A DNA stretch of 64,000 bases, from contig JADWQD010000015.1 of assembly GCA_016110215.1 (NCBI GenBank), positions 434,001 through 498,000 of the forward strand, read 5' to 3'. This document shows positions 1-11,645 of the stretch, piece by piece. The notes below the pieces were generated by a model. The model did no database searches and was not told where the DNA came from. It saw only the letters and a program-made list of their open reading frames with translations. This DNA comes from Capronia americana. Lineage: Eukaryota; Ascomycota; Eurotiomycetes; Chaetothyriales; Herpotrichiellaceae. Position 1 is the stretch's first letter. Each line of letters begins with the position of its first letter. Both the position numbers and the translations under genes were made by a program.

Positions 1-349
1 TGCTTCGATGATGGGAGACAATGCTTACATGTCGTGGAAAGGAAAGTTCCAGAACCGCGTGCCCATGTCAGGCAGCGTCACAGCCAGATCGGAGCTGGAA
101 AGATCAAAAAAGATGTAGGTATATAGAGTGTCCTGATTCGGACGAGGAACTTCTCTAAATTCCGGACCAAGGAGCTTTCTCTTATGGTATGTCTGGTTAG
201 GTTTGGCGTCAGGAAATCCGGTGATGACTCTGCCGTAGTAATAGAATGGTAGCCCATACTGTTCGCCCTTGTGTCAGAGCGCTTCCACTGAAGAAAGATG
301 GGCGCAGACAGCCTACCTGGAACGCGAACGAAAGTGCCTTTTCCGCCAT
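1..349 (-). CDS. DUF1254 family protein, N-terminal part, runs off left edge
   Basis: Read on the minus strand from ATG at 349, with a short first exon ending in ...FAFQ and an intron whose GT...AG lies near 316-269. The next exon encodes EQYGLPFYYYGRVITGF, then PRPNQDTLYTYIFFDLS and LPDMGTRFWNFPFHDM. These segments are the hallmark of DUF1254 (YGLPLYYYG near the start, then the N-x-D-T-x-Y segment and a conserved RFW-x-F-x-F-x-D stretch). A donor (gtaagc) at 28 ends the visible exon, and the rest of the gene lies outside the window. DUF1254 proteins are common in bacteria and scattered in fungi; their biochemical role is not established. No signal peptide is visible in the short N-terminus. 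I am fairly sure of the family and less sure of the start codon. Confidence 0.75.
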
Positions 350-1110
350 GTTGATTTGAGATTGGACGAATGTTTCGGAAAATCAATAGCCTGGATTGCG
401 TGTTGAATCATCTTGCGACTTGAGACTTCGTACTTTTCAGACGCTTAAGTACTGTATGGCCAAGACACAAAAGGTCACTCGGCAGTCCAAACCAGGCGGA
501 GGAACCGTTTCGGTCTCGACCTAGCACCGAAGAGCCCGTCTGTACGACCGATTAGAACTACCGATGAGAGTGCTGCACCGATAGCACCTACCGAGAAGTG
601 CAATGGATCGACAGCCGTTGTCGAGAGCGCGAGCGGAGTACGTCTCGACGGCGTACAGCTAAATGAGAAGCAGCCAAGCCATTCGGGACTTTCCCAGGAC
701 ATGTATGAGAGGTATTCGAACAGTGGAATAGTGGAATAGTGGAATAGTCCTGTGTCCGGATGCTTGCCGAGCTGTGGGGACTCCGCCAAACACTTCGGGA
801 CCGACGTTGGCGAAGTCCAACTCCAATCCGGGGTTCGTGTCTTGTCAACTAGTCCAGCGGGCATGACTCCAGTCCCAGCACAGAGCCGAATGAACGCGCA
901 AATATGCGATTGCGGTGCGTGGAAAGCAGAGACAAAAGCGAGCAGGCCGCGAGCCCCTCCGAATCGCTCACCCTCGTCTGTTCCCGCCTCCTGCCCGTCT
1001 ATATCTTGGCCGTAGCTCCTTGCCTCTGACTTACCGTGTTCGAAGACGAAGGAGACTTGTCTCGCCTGGCAGTAACCATACCTTTATAGCTTGTTTGCGA
1101 TACAAGCAAG
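350..1110. other. intergenic, divergent 5' regions of DUF1254 gene and transporter
   Basis: About 760 bases between two divergently read genes. Only short unconserved open frames occur. It probably holds both promoters. A small tandem repeat lies at 723-746. I see no other clear element. Confidence 0.5.
723..746. repeat. three tandem copies of the 8-mer GTGGAATA
   Basis: The 8-base unit GTGGAATA is repeated three times without mismatch, followed by gtcc. A simple microsatellite in the intergenic region. Confidence 0.9.
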
Positions 1111-3115
1111 ATGACGGTCGACAGCAGCTTCAAGCGCACCCTCGGCATCGCCATGTTCGCTGCCATTGGGACATTCCTAGTCGTATGGCTCCCTTGACTC
1201 TTCGTCCCTGTGTTTGAACTCGAACACTGACCACTTTGCGACCAGGGGTTTGACACCGGAATAGCGACAACGAGTCAGTTCTTTCTCCGTGTCAGCCGAA
1301 CAATCGATGTCTAACGGGGTGCTGTAGCCATCGCGCACAAAAGCTGGGTTGCCTACTTCGGCCATCCTTCTGCCGGCATGACCGGCGCGGTACGCAAGCA
1401 CAAGTTTGGGGTCTTGGGTACTAGCTAATGGTCGACGTGTTTGTTGTTCAGGTGGTCTCCCTGTACATTGCTGGGAATGCCATCGGAGCAATCATGGCGT
1501 CCATGCTCGGTGACAGACTAGGACGGATTCGATTCATGGAAGTCATGTGCGTCTTCGTCACCGTCGGGACCATTATCCAAACCGCATCGGTCAACCTGGG
1601 TATGTTTCTGCTCGGTCGCGTCCTTGCAGGTATCGCAGTTGGGTGAGTTGTGTGCCCGGACATCCACGCTCTTGGTTGGCCGCGAGTCTGACTGACTGAC
1701 GGGGGTGAAGTGGCTTCACCTCCACGGTTCCCATCTACCTCAGTGAGATTTCGTCTCCAGCAAACCGCGGCCTGATCGGCGGCCTCGCTGGCTGCGGTAT
1801 CACCTTTGGGAACTTCTTGTCCAACTGGAGCGGCTTTGCCTGCAGCTATGCCCCGTATGGCCCCGTCCAATGGCGTGTTCCTCTCAGCATCCAGATCCCG
1901 TGGGGGATTATCCTCATGTGCGGGCTTTTGACCTTCATGCCACAATCTCCCCGTGAACTGATCAAAAGGGGCCAAGTCGAAGCTGGACGCGCGGCATTCA
2001 CCAAGCTTCGCACCGACCTCGGGAGCGAAGAAGCCATCTATCAGGAGTTCGACTTGATGCGGCGCCAGATCGACTTCGAGCTCCATCGGCAGATGCCGTG
2101 GCGCGAGGGCTTCAAGACTTTCCGCCATCGGATTCTCATCAGTATCGGCACGGTGTCCATCACCAGTCTTTGTGGATTCAACGTCGTTGCGGTGAGTCTA
2201 TCACATCTCGTACGAGGGTACACGTTGAGACAAGTCGAGGCTAATTGACACTGGACGCTAGTACTATCAATCCATTCTCTACGCCTCTCTTGGGATCCAG
2301 AGCCATATGATCCTTGCTCTGGCCGGGATCTATGGCACCGTCGCCTTCACCGTCAACGTGCTTACCACCATCTTATTGACCGACCGGTGGGGACGGAGGA
2401 GGTACGTATACGCCCCGTGACCGGAACAGCAGCAGCATGGGTATAGCCAAGCTGACATCTACCTGTTCAAAGGATGATACTGTGCGGCGTGGGCGGCATC
2501 ATCCTCGTCGAGATCTACTTGGCAGTCATGCAGCACGAGTTTGCCCGTTCTCACAACAGCGTCGGCAAAGGCTTTGCCGTGGCCGGTATCTATGTATTCT
2601 CCATCTTCTATGGTACGTTTCAACTGCTCTCCTGTCATGTTACTGTCTTATCCCGAAACTCATCACCTCTGCGGCGCAGGCGGTATGTTAAACAGCACCA
2701 CCTGGCTCTATGCCGCCGAAGTCTTACCCATATCTCTGCGGGCAAGAATAGTCGGTATGGGTTGTATGACACATTTCATCATCAACATCGCGCTCACGGA
2801 AGCGGGTCCGACTGCGTTCGCCAATATCCACGAAAATTACTATTACGTCTTCGTCGGGTGTAGCACGGTGTTCTTGGTGCTGGGCTACTTCTACCTCCCG
2901 TAAGACCCCACCGCCGCCTCCTGCTCTTTGGGATCATGGGCACCCAAGCTGACACGAAGTTTTGCAGCGAAACCAAGCAAAAGACTTTGGAAGATATTGC
3001 AGCCGCGTTCGGTGACAAGGTGGTGGAAGTCCGTCAAGACGACGTCCGTGAAGTCGACGTTGCTGTCGAGGGCGCACGAAGAGAAACCAAGGTCGTGGCA
3101 TTTCATGTAGAGTAA
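1111..3115 (+). CDS. MFS sugar transporter (PF00083 type), eight introns
   Basis: Start ATG at 1111. Exons found so far: 1111-1179, 1246-1273, 1328-1389, 1452-1642, 1711-2191, 2262-2401, then from 2473, with further introns near 2612 and 2900. The spliced product is about 500 residues and carries sugar-porter motifs: GFDTGIATTTIAHKSW after TM1, GDRLGR between TM2 and TM3, GRVLAGIAVGG, PQSPRELIKRG (variant of PESPR), DRWGRRR between TM8 and TM9, and a C-terminal PETKQKTLEDI. Twelve transmembrane segments are expected in the plasma membrane, moving a sugar or related small polyol by proton symport. Substrate cannot be read from the sequence. The intron-rich structure contrasts with the intronless transporter at 44058. 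The stop is TAA at 3113. Confidence 0.9.
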
Positions 3116-4045
3116 TTGACCTGAACCTGCCTGAATAATATAGCCTTGGAATTGCAGAAGGCGGATGACCTCTTTAATTCTCATCCAGTCAGTGTAATCA
3201 GGTTCACTAAATCGCTCTTGAAATCCCCGATAGTAGCTGTCCTGCTTTATGGATCGTTAAGAGGTAGCTACCGCTATCGCCGAGTTATACCGGACTTGTG
3301 CTTCGTTTCAGGTATGGAGACTATGCCCTACTCGGAGCCCCATACGAAGGGGCAAAGGACAGGTAGGACGAGACTCGTGAGCTTACGCGAGCGCTAAGCT
3401 ATTCATGGTCATTGGGATCTCAAGTGTATGAGGGTAAGGAGATTCCGCCGCTCACGGGCTAGGATAGGGACTCGGCTTCATTTTATATCCAACTGCATTG
3501 CTGAGAGAGGGGGACTCGCTCAAGGCGGATTTGAGAGGCAAGTCCGATGGCCGTCGAGGCAGGGGGATTAGGACAACACAAGGACCCGGATATGAGCCAT
3601 GTAGACTGCCGCTAATTTTAGACCCGGGTGGAGAAGTCGCTGCGCAAGCAGAGTCGCAGGATGAAAGGCGACCGTTAAAGACGAGGGTGAGTGAAAGGTG
3701 ATTGCCAGGAGGGAGGAGGGTGAGTGACGGGGTGAGTGCAAGGTGAGGTGGGAGGTGAGGTGGGAGATGAGTGTAAGCGGCGCGGTCTGGATGAGTCGCA
3801 CATGAGCTGCGAGCAGTTTTTCAACGCTTGAACCGACAAGGAGATTTTCCTCCAGTCTACTTCATACCCTCTTAGTTTGACCCGACCCTCAGCTGCTATG
3901 GCTTGCGATAGCAAGTAGCAGAAGTACGTACGCTCATGACCCGCCTTAGCCTAAACTCCAGTTCGCCGTGATTGAATACCCATGTCGGTGAAAAAGACCG
4001 GAGTTCCAAACGCTCCATCCCAATGTCATTATGTGTCAATCGGAA
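3116..4045. other. convergent intergenic region without recognised gene
   Basis: Lies between the 3' ends of the transporter and the minus-strand regulator. It holds a GGTGAG-rich imperfect repeat (about 3685-3776). No conserved open frame was recognised. Confidence 0.5.
3685..3776. repeat. imperfect GGTGAG(T/G)-rich repeat
   Basis: Repeated GGTGAGT, GAGGTGGGA and AGGTGAG words follow one another on the plus strand, an irregular purine-rich minisatellite-like stretch in the convergent intergenic region. Confidence 0.6.
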
Positions 4046-5643
4046 TCACCAAAACAACCGCCTCTGCATGTCATTCGTAAAGAATCCTGTGTCCACCTCC
4101 ATGGGCCCACTTTCAACTGATAAGCCATTTCCCATCCCACCCATACCCATTCCGCTATTCATTGTCTGCGCTTGCGCCCAACTCGAGTCGGCGAAACTCT
4201 GCAGTAATAAAGCTTCGGCGCCGATACCCCCGCCGTTACCAGTCGGGCTGGATGTAACGTTAGGTGAGCTTGTGGTGGTGTTAGGTGAGAAGAGGGTGAG
4301 GGATTGCCAGTTCGGTGTGGACGTCTGCGGTTGATTTGATTGTTGGGTACCCGACGTGGTGGAGAGAGATGACTGGGAAAGGGAGTGTTGAGGCATGTGT
4401 ATAGGGGTGCTAGTGCCAGAGCGGTAGGAGTCACTGCTCATGGATCGGAAAGGGGCGGACTGTGAATGCGAGTGATGATGGCCATGGCCATGGCGAGAGA
4501 GGTCCACTGAGCCGGGGCGCGAGTGGCTGGCGGCGTGATTTAGGGCGGCGAGAATATGTGTATGTGAGTGGGAGTCGTCAATCGAGTTCCTAAATGATTG
4601 GGTTTGTCCATTGGCGGCGCCAGAGTGCACGGCACAGTCGTCCTGCCATTTGCGGATATTTTCGACGGTATCGAGAGGGAACGACTCCCAGTAATCAATG
4701 CCCGTTTTCTTGTTGAGGACAGGGGGGCTACTTCGCATCGCATGGGGACCGGGTGATTGAGAATCGCGGGTTTTTAGTCCCGGGATGTTGATGGTTGAAG
4801 GACCATCCGCTAATGTGTCGGTTGCACACTTTAATTGCTCTGTCGAGATGATGGGAAGAAGTGCGAGGAGGAGTGATTCGGCTTCATGGAGACGGTGCTC
4901 AAGGCCTTCGATGTATCCCTTGGCGGGACCTCTGAAATGGAGAGTTAGCACCATGCGGGATCAGTGAAGAGGTGAGAGGGGCTTTGAGCGGAGGAGGAAG
5001 ATGCGCTCGGGCCTGGATTGGGCTTACCTTTTTCTTTGTTCGGGCCATGTACATTGTATACCGGCAGCGTGACACTGTGAGCAACCAGATCTATCAAGCC
5101 AGAAGAATCAGTTACCGTCATGATACCAATATTGATGACCGTGCACGTAGTAATGAACAAACAGCCGAATGCTGGCCTGATAGAGGCGTCAGAAGGAGAC
5201 CCCATTGGTGGAGGGGATATCACATCTGGCCCTGCCCCAAATCGTTGTGCCAAAACGATTTAGCCACGATGGCAACCCCGCGAGCAATAGCTGGAGAGCT
5301 GATATGGGGTAGCAGAGCTCTGGGGGATATAAAAGGAAGCTTTGTCCCCTCCTTTTTTTTGCGAAAACACTTGTCTGAACCGACTCGTGGAAACATGTAA
5401 AGGTCAAACTCACCGATCACCGCTGCACTATTGATCCAAAAGTCAGCATGTTCCTGTGCATGTGGTACTCAATGATGATGATAATGATAAACCAAACGCC
5501 ACACCAGTCAGGCTTCCATGACAGGTAGAGGGGTAGGTCTGTGCATGAAGAAAGTTGGAGTTGTCGACGCTTTGCTTGTGCTAACATACCTTCTGTTTCT
5601 TCGTCCGGCACCCGTTGCAGGCACCGCTTATCCGTGTGGGCAT
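4046..5643 (-). CDS. Zn2Cys6 transcription factor, 338 aa, four exons including a 14-nt micro-exon
   Basis: Exons on the minus strand: 5643-5590, 5427-5414, 5090-5028 and 4931-4046. Their sum is 1017 nt, an exact multiple of three. Together they rebuild a zinc cluster ACNGCRTKKQK / CSGDR / SGCSQCHAAGIQC (CX2CX6CX6CX2CX6C, Cys 9, 12, 19, 26, 29, 36). It is followed by a linker, RKRGPAKGYIEGLEHRL, that starts a short dimerisation coiled coil. The rest is Ser/Thr/Gln/Asn/Gly-rich with a His-rich stretch (HGHGHHHSHSQS) and ends in DMQRRLFW. No fungal-specific MHR domain is visible, so this is a short-form regulator. The nuclear DNA-binding role follows from the family; targets are unknown. The start Met is only eight residues before the first Cys, and an upstream exon is possible. 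Confidence 0.8.
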
Positions 5644-8600
5644 TTCGACACGAAAGGCAAGTTCTATAGGAGAGTCGAGGGTCCCGAGGATGGCGGATGA
5701 AACAGAGGGCTCTTCAAAGACTTAAAGATGATATCAAGGTCCAAGCTTTTGTTCTGGATGATCTTGGATGAGCTTTGCCTGGTTGATCATGCAGCTGCAG
5801 GTGATTATGGCAGTGGAAAAGCAAGGTGCTCGTTGGATGTAGTCGGAGAGATGCGGAGTCAGGTGAATAACCTTTGGTAATAGTTGCGAGTGTCAAATTG
5901 CGGTAACGTGTTGACGAATCGTAGTGTCTGGTTTCGGTCTCTCGTGATTGAGAAACGCCTGACTAAGTATATGCGTTGCCGAGAGGCAGGATTGAGAAGG
6001 CGTGGGGATCAAATTAGAAGTCTGGACAATGGCCAAATCTGTAGGAATCAACCCAGGATAGTCTTGCGTGCAAGATGGAGATTCGGGCGCGATGTTGTCG
6101 TTGATGCGAGTCCTCGGCGGTGATTGCCGGCGGCTTCGCGGTTTTCTTTCGTGGACTTTGTCTTGGTGCTGGGCTGACAGGGAAGTTGCCAAGCACGTGT
6201 GATCCTATCGGGAACAGGCTTAATTGGTAGAGGGAAGACGCGAAAGTGAATCAATGCGCCGCGGCCGGGTTATTGATGATTGATATAGAGCCGGAAGTCA
6301 AGCGGTCACGGGTGAGTGGTGGTGTATTACAGGTATCCCTTGGTGCGTTGCACGATTTCCGCAGAGCCGTGTGGTGATTATTCCGTCAGTTATGTCACTG
6401 CACGGATTGTTGGAGAAGTGTCCTGGGATATACACGAGGTCACCAGCGTGACGGTTTGGCAAAGTATCAGGGGTGGTCTCCGGGCAATAGTTCGGACACA
6501 GAATTTACACGCGAGTGCGTGGCCCTTCTCGGGCTGGTCAGGACTGGCAGCTTACGGTTGGGGGTGCCAGTCTCCGAAAGGACATGTAGTGTGTGTCTGG
6601 AGGATTTCCAACGCGGATATCGGTCGGCGGACTGCAACGCTGCAACACTGGCTATTCTGGAACGAGGTTTGTTTGCGTCATAGGGCCTTTTCGACGATGG
6701 AGAGGTACTCGGGAATGTCAGACGAGACATTCAAAGGGGGTGTCGTTTGCGTGCGGCTGCGGCAATATGCGCGAGAGTGTGAGAAAACAGCGCACAGATC
6801 TGTTTACGGCAGAAACCCGCAATTCTCCTGCAATCGGAGGACGTCCTGGTCAATCTGAACGAGTTAGCAGCCGAGCGTCGACCGGGGTCTTGAAATGACT
6901 AAAGTGCAAGCAAAAAGCATGAAAACGGGCAACTCAGTGCCTAGTTGGAGCGGCGCATGAAGGGACAGTAGCGATCAGCGCTTACTCATGGTTCGTGTAC
7001 GTACGTGGTCGTGGTGGAGTCTACGGACTGCGAACGGAGGACAGGAAGGACGCAGCAGAAGTTAGCGAGACGACTGGAAGTTGCCTCTGTGGCATGCGGA
7101 AGAGGAACAGCGCGACGCAGGAACAGGCGGAAGGTTTCAATGTTGGAGCTACGAAGCAACGAATGGAATGGGCAGGGCCGCCATGGTGAGAAGGTCGGTG
7201 CGCCTGTGAGGGTCGAAGTTGTGCCTGAGGGGAATATCCAAAAATTGCCCAATTCGTGCCTGGCAGAACGTTCAAGCGGCGCCCCGGACTGTTGTGCTGA
7301 GGGGTTCCAGGCACTCGGCCAGCTGCTTCCACAAAACACGTCATCCCGCCCCTTTCAACAACATCAGCTTCTTATCGTGTATCGGTATTCACTCAACCTC
7401 GACCTCTAATCCTTTGGACGCATCGGCAGGAACTCTCGCAGTTCGCACGAAAAGCAGCGGTAACGCATTTGTCTTCACTCAACCGCGGCTCAGTTCCACT
7501 ACAAATCGTGCTTATGAAACGTGTGAAAGCCGAGTCGCCTCACGATACTGGTAAACCATACCGCTCTTCCGCAGCCAGGAAGCCTTGAATGTATACGAGT
7601 ACAGAACAGGAGCGGATACTGGCGGGAAACAGAAGTCACCAGAGCCTAGGGTCTTGGCCAACGGCGAACTTCACAATAATACTGTATAGGTGACTGTCGC
7701 GACCCTCTCGCATCCAGAAAATCGCCCGATGCGCGAGACCGAACGCAATCGGGCATAATAACCTTAACCAGAAGGAAAGCTTGGCCTTTCCTGCACATCC
7801 AGCGGCTCATTGCGCTCGTCATTCCGCATTCTTCCTCATTACATCAGCGGGAGTCAGGAAACCCAGATTCCAGCGGCGAGGCTGACCAAGGGATGCCATT
7901 GCCAACACCATCCCAATGTCGATAACACTCCATCAGCACCTATGCCCTGTATTAATCACAGCCCTCAATGATGACTTGACTGGTTCCTCTTTTGGCCGAG
8001 ATGATTGATCTGTCTGGGGTACTGGGTGGCGTAGTGTCCAAAAAGGTGTGTGGCGGGAGAACTCGATGTCGATAACGCCAATGTCACAAAGAAATAAAAT
8101 GGCCGATGTTTCAATGGTGGCGATTTATTTCAATGGTTCTTGCGGCCGCGATGAGCCTTCACCGACGCTGGCATTCTCGCATGCGACGCTCAAGCTGACC
8201 ACGAGCTCTTTCCTGGGTCATCTCATCATAGTTTCAACAACGTCCCCCTTGGCACTCTTCCGACGACGTTCCTGGTATGAATTTGGGTTATAGACTTTGC
8301 CCGGGTGAATCCCTCTTCCGATGCGGTCGGGATGCGGCAGGAAAGTACCCAGGTCTCTTGGTTGCTTGTACGACCAAGCTGGAGGGCCATGGTTGTTTCG
8401 TTCTATTTTGCCTGTTTTCCGTCTCTTCAAAACCTCGGCGAATGAGGCGGCACAATGAGATTGTAAAATATCCAAACGAACGTTCGGATGTGTCTTTGAT
8501 GTGTACGTCGGTGGAGTCGGATGCCGCACGCCATTGTATTTCGAGGCAGGAGGCTTGCTGCTTGCTACTACTCAGGACAGCAGAAAGCAGAGTCGTCCAG

Positions 8601-9990
8601 GTGGGTTGCTGTCCCGAGACCGCTATAGGCTTTCGAACTCGTCGCGTGGTGGATGTCAACAGCTCTTAGCTAGAGGTGGTATGGAAAGACGCTGTGATTG
8701 CATTCGTTTGATGGTTACTCGGTCGAATTTTTGGATTTCACGGCTTCTTTGCTCTGTTTGCAAAGGTTGAGGCCATGAACATTCTCTGCTGAGATGAATG
8801 CTGAGTACACAACTCACCGCTGCAATCTGCACCTGCCTTATGGCCGCGAAGCTTGCATCTCACCACAATCGTAAGGTGTAGCCGAATCAAACTATATCGT
8901 GACCCCAAGAAGAGGAACGCGTACGGTTGCCCGACCTCATTGGACGCCTTCTTGGAGCTTGCGTGGCTTGAGCCACAACCCGGATATAGCAACAAGGATC
9001 GTATGCGAGTACTGGACGAAAGTCAACCAAGATCCAAGATCCAAGACCCAAGAAAGCCACAAGAGGCTTTCTTTGATAACAGGCGAGCAGGGCTCTGCGG
9101 CTCCGGCGTCGCGCTCAATGGCCATTGGTCGCTTAAACCATCAGGCGGCCGATCACCTACCTACCTGGGCGCAAGCCACGAATACGAGGGCATCAAGAGT
9201 TCACTTTCAGAAGTGGAAAGCTCCTTACCTTCCGCCACAACCGAACTCCAAGATCTTGGCTTGCATCAGCCGAACGCCAACGCCAGTTGGTGGGAGCAGG
9301 TCATCAACTTGCTTTTACGAGTAGAACCTCTCGGCCATAAGATATTGGCCGATTCAAGCTGCATATCACTCACTCACTCGATAATCGCCCCCTTACGAGC
9401 TATGAACACATCCAAGGATTGAGATGACATCCTGGGACGCTGAGGAGTGGCACAGATAAGATGCGAACACGGACTCGCAAGTCGCAGTACGAGTAAAATT
9501 CCCTCCTGGACCCATATTTGATGTAGGGCTGAGGGAGCAGCCTGAACGTTGAGGCTCAAGGAAACCTTTTCCATTCCCGCCCCACTCATATCAAAAGCCA
9601 GAGTCAACTTTACTCGGCACCTACCGTAGGACAGAGGCTCCGTTCAGCATGCTGCAGTATTGTTTCGTGGCGATGTGGCCTGATGTTAGACAGACGATAC
9701 GAGCACAACGTCATACTCGTGCCCATCCTCCACCGAGACTTCGGCCTCGATGCAAGTCATCTTACGGGGTTCTGAACCCCCAACGGCATGTCGCCAAGTG
9801 TGTAGCGTTCTCTTAATGCGAGTACTACCCTGCCAAAAGTCTATTCATGTGCATGCCAAAATAGCACAAGTCTCTCGCTTCAGCATGCAAAGCAGATCAT
9901 ATATCGGCGCACAAAAGCAGCCAGAACAAAGTGACGTCGTTCGACCCTGCTGCATTCGCCTTGTCTCGACCCAGTGAGAACGCTCTTTCT
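5644..9990. other. 4.3-kb stretch without a recognisable gene
   Basis: Upstream of the Zn2Cys6 gene on one side and at the 3' end of the PQ-loop gene on the other. All open frames are short, overlap in several phases and show no family motif. The longest is about 189 codons near 8853-9422, overlapped by another of similar size in a second frame, which argues against either being coding. Long leader or noncoding transcripts could lie here. I see no transposon ends or tandem repeats. Confidence 0.4.
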
Positions 9991-11049
9991 TCAGCCAGGG
10001 AAGCCTGTCTTGCCCATACTCCCTGCTCCTACGTTCGCCATGCTCACATCCATATCCTCCCGCATCCCTACGGGCCCCTGCCCATACATCCAAAACTGCA
10101 CCCCTAAATAAGAGTCACAGCAAGCTTGGAAAATCCCGCACAGGCGGAATGGCCAGGGGATGAACTCCTTGCTCAAGAAAAAGTAACTCATTTTCATGGT
10201 ATCCCCGGCCAACCAGTTGATTATTACTGAGAGGCGAAAGCCTCTGCAAGAGCGAGCACGGTGATTCTTGAGGATTTGCGGGATCGGAAGGATGGCTTCG
10301 ATGGCAAGGCCCACATAGCCCAGAAGGGTGATGTAGAAGGGAGTCCGCGACAGGAAGGGCAAGAAGACGTGGATGAAGAAGAGGGTGCCGGCGAAGTATC
10401 CGAGGAAGATGAAGTACCTGTGGCGCCGCGCATTGATTAGTGTGCAATTCCTCCAAGGTAAGTGTCCATAGATTGCGGACGGGATGGACGCACGGTTTAG
10501 TCGCATTCCACTGCCAAAACCCAAACGGCCTCCTCCCTTCCATCAAGAAATCCCACAGCATGCCCTTGTGCCCAGGGCTGTTGTGCGCGTATCCCTGAAA
10601 CGGCTGATGGCCCACGCCTCCTTTTTCTCCGGCCGGCGCTCTGTTGTCGAGCGCCACTTTCAGCAGGATGAGTTGGACGACAATCATGAGGGAGGCCTGT
10701 GCCAGGAGGGATTTGTCGTAATACGCGCCGAACCAGTAGAACACTCTGTCGCGCGGGATTGTCAGCTCCCTTCGAAGTCCTGCAGCATACGCTGCGGCCA
10801 CACCACGCACTTCAATATCGATGCCACCAGCATTATCAATGGTATATCCAGAGAAAACCCATCGCTCGTCTTCTTCCTGTGTATCGATGCGATTTGGTCG
10901 GCGTAGGACGTGATCGGCGATACCACCAAACTGTGCGGTCTCTGTTAGCCCGATGTCGTTCGAAAACCGCCTCCATGGGGCCTGCGGATTCCGACAACTT
11001 ACAAAATAGGAGCCAGGTAGTCGACGACTAACTGGAGGAGTGCCAGCAT
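9991..11049 (-). CDS. PQ-loop repeat membrane protein (SLC66A2/PQLC1, yeast Any1/Cfs1 type)
   Basis: Start ATG at 11049 and four exons. Exon 1 ends near 11003 (LVVDYLAPIF). Exon 2 carries SPITSYADQIASIHRKKTSD, the first PQ-loop. An intron follows ...VASILK, and the next exon begins VFYWFGAYYDKSLLAQ. A further intron follows QWNATKP. The last exon contains the second PQ-loop, AILPIPQILKNHRA, and NWLAGDTMKMSYFF. About 280 residues with roughly seven membrane spans, matching the family. Members act in endosome/trans-Golgi membranes; yeast Any1/Cfs1 counteracts loss of phospholipid flippases and human SLC66A2 works in endosome-to-Golgi traffic. The final part (about 30 residues) is hydrophilic and probably lineage-specific. 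Confidence 0.88.
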
Positions 11050-11645
11050 TCTAGCGGCGTCGAAGGGAAAGGCTAAGGAAGGATTGTCTACTTCGACCTT
11101 CATCACGACGCAGTCTCAGCAGAAGTTTACGAGGAAGGTCGATCGATACCCGAAGCAGAGTAGACCGAGCGACGATGCGACGAGCAGCTCGAGAGCCGAT
11201 GGCAACCGAACTGTGCACACACACCTCTTCAACGCGACATCTTGGAAACTGCTCCTAGAAAGCAAAGCAGAGAGAAGGACAGTCAGCCGCGGTCCGTTTT
11301 GCAGGCTGGCAACGGGCAAGCTACAACACACAATACTAATGACCCGAGAGATGCTGAATTTCGGTGCGAGTCCCAGATGGATGATTTCAGGAACCCAGTG
11401 TCGCGCAGGTCAGATCGACGGCACGATATGATTGGCGGAAGCCGTGTTGCCGTTCCGCGAACTCCGCTCCTAACTTTCTTGGGTAAAGTTGCTGCCGGAA
11501 AATCCGCCTGCGGTTTACTCGTACACAGTAATTTCCATAAACAGCTAGGTATTGATTCTCAAGTGATTCGATCTAGAAGATAGATTGCTTAGATTGCTTA
11601 GTTGCCGAATTAACTACACAAAGCCGCCTGCATATAACTCGTGGC
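11050..11645. other. intergenic, probable PQ-loop gene promoter
   Basis: About 600 bases between the PQ-loop start and the 3' end of the HET gene, both on the minus strand. No gene or repeat recognised. Confidence 0.4.

Noticed and set aside
6316..6898. 180-codon plus-strand frame upstream of the first regulator
   Set aside because: Another frame overlaps it and no domain was recognised; not supported as a gene.
8853..9422. 189-codon plus-strand frame
   Set aside because: A second frame of 141 codons overlaps it fully, its composition is irregular and no family motif is seen.
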